From NCBI GenBank assembly GCA_027922465.2, contig BQMF02000028.1, positions 682,001 to 746,000 on the forward strand: a stretch of DNA of 64,000 nucleotides, read 5' to 3'. The notes under the pieces are model-generated. The model was not told where the DNA came from, did not search any database, and was given only the letters and a program-made list of their open reading frames with translations. The stretch comes from Turritopsis dohrnii. Its lineage: Eukaryota > Cnidaria > Hydrozoa > Anthoathecata > Oceaniidae. The first letter of the stretch is position 1. Every line of letters begins with the position of its first letter. A program made the translations under genes and the position numbers. Below, piece by piece: positions 32,979 through 40,960 of the stretch.

Positions 32979-34463
32979 TGAATTAATATAATAATGGGAA
33001 CTCCCATGGATGTGTGCAACGGTAAAACAGTACTTTTTTAAACTTTCTGTAAGAGACATTAAAATACTAATCAAATTGATTTCATTTCAGAGTCAGAAGA
33101 CAAATTTATTAGTGCAGGTAAAAATTATTTTTAAAATACCTCCAGTTTTTTCATTTATACAATTTCGTCTGTAATATATTAGATTATTTTCTATGAAAGT
33201 AGTCAGTATTCTCAAAGCAAATTGATTTCATTTGAGAGCGAGAAATAGAACTACTTTGTGAAGGTAAAAATTCTTTCTTAATAGCATTTTTTTATCTGCT
33301 TTATCGATCTCATCTTATAAATTTTGGATTTACATGCTGCCATTACAACATCTTCTTTTCCTTTATACAGATGGCAGTGAAAATATCGAATATAGTAAGG
33401 ATTTTTATTGGAGTTTTCAATTCATTTTCTCTTGGTTTTTTCATCTGCTGAATCAGGCTGTTTGAGTTACAGTGTATGACATTTTTGAATATATGCTACT
33501 TCCTGGACCTTTTGTTCTATAGCTAATTGTGTACGAACAGCTGATAGTAAGAATCAATTAATATCAACGTTTCCTTTCTATATGTTATGACTTTCACTAT
33601 CTACTTACTTATACTCCTTTGTCTTTAATGTATATTTGGACATTGTATTTATAACTTCGTGATTTCCTTCATTAGATACCAATAACGTGCTGAATGTGGC
33701 AGAGTAAGGGTTTTAATTGACATTACTTTGTAGTTTCAATTTCTTTTATCTTTCTTTTGTATGACAGCTACTTTTTAAACCTTCTGTATTTAGATAATGC
33801 TTTACCAACAGCTGTTAGTAAAGTAAGAGTCAATACACATTAACATTTTCTTTCTATATGCTATGACTCACAATCTACTCCTTTGTTTATATTTGGGCCT
33901 ATTCTATAATAACTTTGTCCTTTTCTGCATTAGATACCAATATCGCGCCGAATGTGGCAAAGGAGTAAGGGTTTGTATTAACATAACTTTGTAGTTTCAA
34001 TTTCTTTTGTCTTTCTTTATATGACAGCTACTTTTTAAATCTTTTATATAATGCTTTATCAGCAGCTGATAGTAAGAGTCAATACACATTAATGTTTTCC
34101 TTCTATATTTTATGACTTTTAAAATCTATCTATTTATACTCCTTTGTCTACGATGTATGTTCGGACATTCTGTAAATTGAATGAATTATATTATATTATT
34201 ATGAATTTCCTTCATTAGATACCAATAACGTGCCGAATGTGGCAAAGAGTAAGGGTTTTAGTTGACATAACTTTGTAGTTTCCATTTCTATATGCTATGA
34301 CTTTCACAATCTACTTATACATTTCTTTTAGCTGAACTACCATCATCCGCCAAACCTCATGGTAATATTTCTTGCAATTCCAATGTTAACGTAACATGTG
34401 TGAAATTGCGTCTTAGTCTTTTGCATTTTATTTTAGACGCAGCTGTGGCAAATAAAAAGAAAT
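32979..34463 (+). CDS. Putative micro-exon gene
   Basis: A series of tiny exons, each with an upstream pyrimidine-rich AG and a downstream GT. First exon 32979-33021, ATG at 32994 (MGTPMDVCN, ending phase 1). Then 33091-33117 (27 nt), 33237-33263 (27), 33371-33394 (24), 33523-33546 (24), 33676-33703 (28), 33794-33817 (24), 33934-33964 (31), 34048-34071 (24, acceptor lost), 34219-34248 (30), 34332-34361 (30), 34437-34463 (27). All but the 28- and 31-nt ones are multiples of three, all enter in phase 1, and none has an in-frame stop. Predicted pieces read ESEDKFISA, EREIELLCE, DGSENIEY, TNCVRTAD, DNALPTAV, DTNNVPNVAK, ELPSSAKPH, DAAVANKKK. No signal peptide is visible in this start exon. The organisation resembles micro-exon genes of flatworms; homology to them is not claimed. 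Confidence 0.6.
33523..34248 (+). repeat. Tandem duplication of a two-exon module, about 3 copies
   Basis: A unit of about 255-270 bp with two exon types is repeated: type 1 (CTAATTGTGTACG / ATAATGCTTTACC / ATAATGCTTTATC) starts at 33523, 33794 and 34048; type 2 (ATACCAATAACGTG-like) starts at 33676, 33934 and 34219. The introns are also similar (for example ATAACTTTGTAGTTTC). Copies show 1-2 base indels in type 2 and loss of an acceptor in the third type 1 exon. Confidence 0.75.
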
Positions 34464-34553
34464 GTAAGTTTCCCTGATATAGTATTTTATCAATTCTAAT
34501 ATCAACCTGTTTGTTTCTTCACTAATAAAATTTGTTTCAACTATACATTGTAG

Positions 34554-34561
34554 ATTCGTAA
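34554..34561 (+). other. Possible terminal exon of the micro-exon gene (stop)
   Basis: After an acceptor (CTATACATTGTAG) the phase 1 reading is TAT, TCG, TAA, giving a stop three codons after the 27-nt exon at 34437-34463. It competes with the alternative terminal exon at 37117. Confidence 0.35.
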
Positions 34562-34606
34562 AAAGAATTTCGGGATAACCGAAAAGCCATCCCGGCCCCT
34601 GATCTA

Positions 34607-36095
34607 ATGCGGCTTTTCAGGCGTGGAAGAGATTCGGGGGTCGGGACCACCCGAAATTTATCTGGAACAAAAAAAATAAAAAAACACCTTAAACAAATTA
34701 CACCGAGAACCCCGTCTGCTAGACCAACGTTAAAATTGCACAAAAAGCCGTTGAAAGTAAGACTTATTATAAACACCCAAGGTGCAGCATATTACAAAAT
34801 TGCAAAATTTGTCAGTAGAGAGTTGAAACCACTGACAACTTCAGGAAAAGCGTTTATAAAAGATTCAAAGGACTTTGTCAGTTTTGACATTCAAGATATG
34901 TACCCTTCACTACCAAAAGAAGACGTGATAAGAGAAGTTGAAAGGCGAATTAACAATGAAGATTTTAAACCTGTCAATGTAAACAAGACAGCACTGATAA
35001 AACTAGCCAGATTGTCATTAGAGTTTATGACTTTTCAAATGAATGGAAACTTTTATGAACAAGCGGAAGGTTTATTTATAGGATCTCCTTCATCACCAGC
35101 CTTTGCTGAAATTTATGTGCAAAGACTTGAGGAAGTTAGTATATACAATATGGTACATGCACCACGAATGTGGCTAAGAAAAGTGGATGATACATTTACA
35201 ATAACGAAATATGATACTGATGATACGTTACAGGAACTAAACAATATTAATGAAAACATAACATTTACATGAAAATTTACATGAAAGTGATGGAAGGATT
35301 GCTTTTCTGGACTGTTTGATAACACGAACAGAAAACAACGAAACAAGAACAAGTGTGTACAGGAAAAAAACCCACACAGGACAGTACATAAACTATAATT
35401 CTAATCAACCAAAGTCGGTGAAATTGTCCACAATTAGGACATTGACGAAAAGAGCAAAAGATATTTGCACCACAGAATCTGACTTCAAAAGAGAAATTGA
35501 CTATATCATGAAAACCATGGAATTGAATGATTACCCAAAATGGTTAGTACAGAAAACAGTTAAAGAAACGTTGGAACCAAAAGAAAAGAAGGTGATTGAT
35601 GAAAATGAAGAGAACGCTATAATACTTTATTTACCATATGAAAAAGGTATATCCGAACCAATCTCGAGAATAAGCAGGAAGTACAATGTAACAGTCAGAC
35701 ATACTAAAGGGAAGTCTTTGAAGAACAAAATAGGGCAGAGAGAGAACTCAAAACAAATGAATCAAACTCAACAAGGAGTGGTGTATGAAGTACAGTGCAA
35801 AGATTGCAATAAGAAATATACTGGAGAAACAGGCAGACAATTGCTGACCAGATTGAAGGAGCATAAAATGGATGCCAATAAGGAAAATAAAAACTTATCT
35901 GGACTCTCAAAGCACATAAAGGACACAAATCATTTAATAGACTGGGACCAAGTAAAAATTTTACACAAAGAAGATAATCATGTAAAACGATTATTTAAAG
36001 AAGCCATAGCAATTAAGAAAACTGACCATGACGCAATATTGAACAAGAAAGACGAAATTAAAGTGTTATCACACATTTGGGAGGATTTAATTTAA
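34607..36095 (+). pseudogene. Penelope-like reverse transcriptase with GIY-YIG endonuclease, 5' truncated
   Basis: The frame 34607-35272 carries a Penelope-like RT from about KKIKKHLKQITPRTPSARP on: KVRLIINTQGAAYYKIAKF, FVSFDIQDMYPSLP (motif A), GLFIGSPSSPAFAEIYVQ (motif B) and RKVDDTFTITK (motif C). A 12-bp local duplication (ATTTACATGAAA at about 35261-35285) breaks the frame. The second frame, 35279-36095, carries the linker and a GIY-YIG endonuclease (VYEVQCKDCNKKYTGETGR, RLKEHK), ending with a natural stop. The N-terminal part of the usual ORF is missing, so this is a 5'-truncated copy. Confidence 0.85.
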
Positions 36096-36102
36096 GACTG
36101 TA

Positions 36103-36892
36103 CAGTGTGTCCACGAGAAAGTGGGCACCTGGTTTAAAAGACGAATAACTTTTCGAATATTCACCAATACAATGCAATTTTTATACCGTTGGAAAGAAGA
36201 ATTTACGAGCTTTCCAAAAATATAAGTTGTTATTTGTAAAAAAGTTTATTTTAAAGAAAAAAGACTATTTTTTCTTTCGACACGGTTGTTAATTTTGTAA
36301 TGATCAATAAAACAGACTTTTAACGAGCAATTAACTCTTTGTTTCGCTGAAACAACAGCTGTTGGTGGTGTTGTGATAAGCTTGTCACGAAATATTTTGA
36401 AAAGGCACAAATGTTTTTCATTGTGTAAACTTACCTTAAGTTTTTTATTATGATTTAATAACTTTGTATTCCCAAAGCCTTGCCAAAATCTTTATAAGCA
36501 AAAAAAACATTTTAAAAAGTTTTTTTAAATCTTCGTAAAAGATTTTTAGAGATGAAACTTTTATGTTTCAAGTTTCTAAAAAAAATATGTATTTTCCAAG
36601 TTTAAATGCAGCTTTATTACAATATTTTAATTTTTCATGACTTTCCATATTACTCGAGTCATTAACTCCTATTCAAGCAAGCGTTGATTGATCATTATTG
36701 ATTTAATTGCGTGGTTTCATGGTAAAATCGATTATAATTCCCCCAAAAGTAATTTTTCTATTACATAGGTCATGTATTTAGAGAGAACAAAAAATTTCCT
36801 TTCTTTTGGTGTAAAAACTGAAAAAAACAAGCACGAAAAACATAAGATATGCTTCTTGACAGTTAGGTGCCCACTTTCTCGTGGACACACTG
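36103..36892. mobile_element. Mariner-type MITE with perfect 28-bp inverted repeats
   Basis: The ends are perfect 28-bp inverted repeats (36103-36130 and 36865-36892, starting CAGTGTGTCCACGAG), flanked by TA on both sides (36101-36102 and 36893-36894). A TA target site fits Tc1/mariner-type elements. The 790-bp interior is AT-rich with no transposase frame. It is inserted 5 bp downstream of the Penelope-like stop codon. Confidence 0.85.
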
Positions 36893-37002
36893 TATATATT
36901 AGATGAATTGTTTATTATGTTTTTATGCTTTATGTTACCTATGATAATAAAAATAATTTTAGCTGTTTATAATACATAAAATTTTAAAATTTTTTAACTT
37001 AA

Positions 37003-37051
37003 TTTGATCTGATGATGCTTGTACAAAGTTTACAAGGGAAAATTTATCACA
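37003..37051 (+). ncRNA. Possible hammerhead ribozyme of the Penelope-like element
   Basis: CTGATGA (37009-37015) is followed by a 6-bp stem (CTTGTA 37018-37023 with TACAAG 37031-37036), then GAAA (37038-37041) and ATTT. Flanks TTTGAT and ATCACA can form a short stem I, and AATT would form a 2-bp stem III. Minimal hammerhead motifs with very short stem III are known in Penelope-like terminal repeats. With the MITE removed it lies about 120 bp after the stop codon. Imperfect stem II (an extra G) and short helices keep confidence low. Confidence 0.35.
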
Positions 37052-37116
37052 TATAAAATACTTGTCTTAAAAAATCCCAACAAAATTAAAAGTTATTAAA
37101 AAAACACCTGTTCCAG

Positions 37117-37214
37117 CTACCAACCGCAGCCAAATACAGCCAACTATGGTTCCTGTTGTCAACCAATATAATTTTAACGCTTTTGCCCCATCAGTTTTCT
37201 ATTCATTAAAGTGA
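37117..37214 (+). other. Exon-like segment, alternative terminal exon of the micro-exon gene
   Basis: After CACCTGTTCCAG the phase 1 reading is open for 31 codons (ending NAFAPSVFYSLK) to TGA at 37212-37214. It has the same phase as every micro-exon. If used, the Penelope-like element would lie in the preceding intron. GTGAGT at 37211 could alternatively act as a donor. Confidence 0.35.
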
Positions 37215-37299
37215 GTTACTGAGACCTTTTAGTGAGAGTTAGGAAATTTTCATTTGACTTTTTTTACATAGACTCACTAAAATGAATAGAAAACTGATG
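37189..37299. repeat. Foldback (28-bp arms)
   Basis: CATCAGTTTTCTATTCATT (37189 on) is complementary to AATGAATAGAAAACTGATG (37281-37299). The arms are 28 bp with 2-3 mismatches, separated by about 55 bp. A transcript would form a hairpin of the size of a microRNA precursor, but it could equally be a short foldback transposon. Confidence 0.6.
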
Positions 37300-38796
37300 A
37301 GGGTATATTTTAGATAATTTAGATAATTTAGATAATTAGTTTTATTTAGAATAAAGTTGCTTACTCCAATTTCTTTGGCTTACCTCTTTCATCACAGTAT
37401 CCTGACATTCCAGCTTTCACATTGTCAATTTACTAACCTAATATTTGAGTTGAAGTGTGTCTGTCACTCTATCAATTAGTATTGAATTAGTGTCGAACAG
37501 AAATTTTACAATTTTGAAAATATATTTTCAGTTCTTTACCAGTCAGCACATTTATTAAAAAATATCTGCAAAGGAGTGCATTTCTATAGAAATCTACACA
37601 ATTTTGCTAAGAATGCTCTCCGTCACAGTGATTTTTTGGACGATTTTGCATATTGGGTTACAGATATGATTAATGGAGTGCCATCTCATATGTATTTCTT
37701 CTTTCTTTTAAATAATAGGGCTTTTGTGATTGTAAATAAAGATTAACGTTTCTTGGTTTTGTCAGCTTAGTTTCTAATCAGTTTTTAAGGCTACTTTTAC
37801 ATGATGATTTGTTCTTTGTATGCAGTAGATGATTATAGGTTTAGACACATTATAAAGATATTCAGATGTTTACAGTTAGTTTTTAGGTGTGAAGGGAAAC
37901 AATGGTGAGTCAAATTCAAACTCATCATTCATGCTTATTTTGTTGCTACTCACAACTTATTTTTTGATTACATTTACAGATTGGCAATAATGAATGATTG
38001 CAAACAACGTCCGTATCCATTGCTCATGATATTTAGTGATCAATTTCATGAAATATTTTGTCTATGCGAAGTTCGAAATAATATCGTTATCGTTACCTCA
38101 CCAACTTATTTTGCAGTTCCATGATGCATGATATTGCTGTTTAAATGTCGTAGCGAATGGTTAATGCTTAATCAAAACGTTATTTAATACACCTTTCTAA
38201 TGAACATATTTTATTGTACTTTTGTGTTACAATAAGTAATATAATTTATAAAATATATGCCTTGGCTAACTACAACTGACACACATTCTTTATTAGCACC
38301 TGTAAAAACCTTTTACACTGAATGCAGGTCTTTTTGAACAGGGTTTCTGGAAAAATTTTGATCGAATGTGTGATACTAAGATATTATTTTTGTTATCTTA
38401 TGGTTATTAAATCTGAATTATTCATATTCTTTGATATTCTATGAAATCTAAATCATTCTTTTTACCTCAGACCTGCCAGAACCTTATTTTCATGGTCTTT
38501 TAATATATTCTTTTAGGTTAATATTATAAAAAAAATGGTTACAGTGGAATGTCATGGTTTAAATCATGATGTTGGTTTTGTTGGTGAAGATCATTACATT
38601 ATTTGAAAGAATTTGCTATTCTGATATTGCATTAGTGGAAAGAATCATCACTGGAAGGTATCAATTTCTTCATCATTGTATTTTCGTATATTTAATTTTT
38701 ATACTTAAGTATAATGTATAATTATGTTGATGTTTGGTCCAGAAAACAATCTTATTATACTACTTTTACTTTACTACTTTTACTTTTTGTGAATTG
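37300..38796. other. AT-rich region without a supported gene
   Basis: I see no long frame, RNA gene or terminal repeat. A short triplicated AGATAATTT occurs at 37313-37336. Several TTTTAG/TTTCAG acceptor-like sites exist but no convincing exon. Confidence 0.4.
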
Positions 38797-38936
38797 GACG
38801 CATGCGATTTAATTTTTCGTGTCATCTATTTTCGACACTTCCTTTTCGAAATTAAGGCCGTAAAAAACTTTTACGCGAGTTTTCGAAAACGTTTTCGAAG
38901 TTAAGTTCGGTAAAAAGGTTTTACCCGGGATACTAG
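38797..38936 (+). mobile_element. Helitron 3' terminus with two successive hairpins (family B)
   Basis: From about 38797 the sequence matches the 3' end of array copy 3 (GATTTAATTTTTCGT, TATTTTCGACAC, CCTTTTCGAAATT). A first hairpin CGTAAAA/TTTTACG at 38853-38869 lacks its CTAG. About 60 bp later a second hairpin GGTAAAA/TTTTACC is followed by CGGGATA and CTAG (38933-38936). This may be the 3' end of the autonomous Helitron that starts at 25710. Confidence 0.7.
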
Positions 38937-39115
38937 TCTTATTATACAAATCGCAATCGTGCATACCACTTTTATTTTAGACAGTGTTATGTTTTTTTAA
39001 AATTTACGGTCAAAATCTTCTTAATCGTGGTCATTTTCTCGTTAGACCATTGATAATTGACGATTAGTATAATAGCACGCGGCGTGACGTCAGTTATTTT
39101 TATCTTATCACGGGG
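38937..39115 (+). mobile_element. Helitron 5' end fragment (family B)
   Basis: It starts TCTTATTATACAAATCGC directly after CTAG of the preceding Helitron and matches the array copies (GGTCAAAATCTTCTTAATCG, GATTAGTATAATAGCACG). The match ends at about 39115 where the GGACGT-rich repeat begins. Confidence 0.75.
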
Positions 39116-39116
39116 C

Positions 39117-39440
39117 CCAGTGGGCATTGAGACGTCCAGCGGACGTCCACGTGGATGTCCACTTTGGACGACTGGACGTCTCGTATGGACGTGCCAAATG
39201 AAACACAAGACGTCGGTCTCAATTGGACGTGAACTGGACGTCATGAACTGAACAGGATGGACCTCACACGGACTGCATATGGACTCCATTGGACGTCCAG
39301 TGGACGAACCAGGGACGACACGTGGACGTTTATCCTTAATATTACCGGGACGTATGGACTTCATATAGACTTCAAATGGACGAGCTATGGACGCTGCGTA
39401 GACGACCATGTGGACTTCAAACGGACTTAAACGACATTGT
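39117..39440. repeat. GGACGT-rich repeat
   Basis: About 320 bp with more than 15 copies of GGACG, many as the palindrome GGACGTCC or as TGGACGT, at irregular spacing of 10-20 bp. It is far more GC-rich than its surroundings and has high CpG content. The minus-strand frame of 140 codons across it has a repetitive composition and is probably not a gene. Confidence 0.75.
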
Positions 39441-39604
39441 TATTACGTCTATTTTGAATTGTGGCTGGGTCAGTCAGTAAAACGACATCCCTCAATAACA
39501 ATCATGAAAAAAATATTCATGCAAGGTAGAGAATGATTAATATGCCTGATGAAAATCGAAAGTGCAATAGCGTCTGAAAAGCTGTTGCATTATTTAGGAG
39601 ATAA

Positions 39605-40297
39605 CTAGCCGCCAAGGCGGCGTCGCTCGCCGCCCATGTGCACCTGCTCTGTGTGTCACCCCGGAGACCCCCATAAACCTCATATTTCCTGAAAAAACGG
39701 CTCGTACAACTTGTGTTCAGCCAGAGGCAGATTCGAAATCAAATATCAAATATCAGTTTAAACAATGGTTCCAAAAAACCCCAAATTTCATGATGTGTTA
39801 CTTATTTATTTTCTAAAACAATCGCTGATCAGTACAACAATACACTCAAAACGTATTAACTTTTGTTTTAAAAAAGTTACGCGCTCTAACATGGGTGCTA
39901 TCAAACGTAAGGGGGAAATGGTTTCTCTTCTTAAAAAGATCACACGGGAGGAGAGAAAAAAAGGCACGTGCTAAAAGAATAAAGTGAATAAAAAAAACGT
40001 TCGATCTGATATAAAATAAAAAGATTAAAAGAAATCGATTAAAACAAATTAAGACAACTATTATGACAAAAGCAAAAAAAAATATTTTGTTTTATGATAC
40101 TCTTTTTTTACCTATAGGTTTTTAAAATTTTGATTGCTCGAAAAAAAAGTTCACCCGTCTCAGACAGTCAGGCAAGGATACGTTTGGATACACTGGCAAA
40201 CCGAACATGCTACCACGTTTCACTCACAACTAAATCTACCATTTTGCGTGACTTACAAACAAACAGACAAACAGAGAATCGGCTATTAATATATAGA
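39605..40297 (-). mobile_element. Non-autonomous Helitron (family A), 693 bp
   Basis: On the minus strand it begins TCTATATATTAATAGCCG at 40297 and ends with the GCCGCCTTGGCGGC hairpin and CTAG at 39605-39608. It sits between A and T (GGAGATAA ... TTGTCTTAGG). Interior matches the elements at 13905 and 58093. Confidence 0.85.
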
Positions 40298-40430
40298 TTG
40301 TCTTAGGAGATTCCGGGCACTATGATTTCTCTGATATGGAGCCATGAATTTTTAGTGATGGGGTAAACAAGAAAAAAAAAACAGTTATGATTGTTGAATA
40401 ATTCTAATATATATCCATCTCATATATATT

Positions 40431-40787
40431 TTACAAATTCTTTACTATATCCACACTATGGTTAGTAATGCAGAAGCATCCTGGATAAAAAACCTCTGTG
40501 TTAGAGGGAAAAACCGTGGTGCCTATGCATAACAAATGGAGTGTGTTTCGGAAAAGGGAAAAGCCAAAGTTTGGTACGGCGAGAATATTTTTGCTTCCTT
40601 TGCCTTTACTCATAACGATTGTTGGAACTACATCACACAGCAGATATGAAGCGCTGTTATTCATGTCATTCGTAACGAACTGAACGTATTCTTGCCACAA
40701 TCTACTGTTAACCTCACCATCAAATTGAAACAAGTGGACTTCAACAGCAAGTCCAAAATTGTGGTACGGAATACTATCATACTCCAT
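40431..40787 (-). CDS. Hypothetical 118-residue protein or exon
   Basis: An open minus-strand frame begins with ATG (MEYDSIPYHNFGLAVEV) and has a balanced amino-acid composition, unlike nearby random frames. I do not recognise a family. It lies just outside the left end of the hAT element. It could be a fragment of another repeat. Confidence 0.3.
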   Translation of the reverse strand: MEYDSIPYHNFGLAVEVHLFQFDGEVNSRLWQEYVQFVTNDMNNSASYLLCDVVPTIVMSKGKGSKNILAVPNFGFSLFRNTLHLLCIGTTVFPSNTEVFYPGCFCITNHSVDIVKNL

Positions 40788-40960
40788 ATCATCGGAAAAT
40801 CATTACGTCAAACAACATCCATGGAACGGATAAGGCATCCGACGCTAAACTAAGAGTTTCCGATCAGTTTAATTCTATACAAGTATTTCCTCTTCACTAG
40901 TCTGTGCTATTTCTCATCGCAGATTTTTTGGTTGTTATGTGGAAGAACACTCAACAAATG

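Larger units (their letters stand above)
25710..38936 (+). mobile_element. Autonomous-type Helitron, copy 2, with later insertions
   Basis: The 5' end (TATATATACTAATCCGCG) abuts CTAG of the array. Rep/helicase coding runs 26547-32561. The nearest matching 3' end downstream is at 38797-38936, which has the family B 3' sequence, two successive hairpins and CTAG (38933-38936). If this is the true partner of the 5' end, the element spans 13.2 kb including two Helitrons, a Penelope-like element and a micro-exon gene. The right end could instead belong to another copy; the Rep/helicase part is certain, the right boundary is not. Confidence 0.5.

Noticed and set aside
34558..34670. A GC-rich stretch with CTGATCTAATG as a 5' hammerhead ribozyme of the Penelope-like element
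   Set aside because: The core needs CTGATGA; the sequence differs at essential positions and no GAAA follows in the right place.
39057..39409. Minus-strand 140-codon frame in the GGACGT repeat
   Set aside because: The translation (repeated RP, SG, EV) is explained by the repeat and no start or domain supports a gene.
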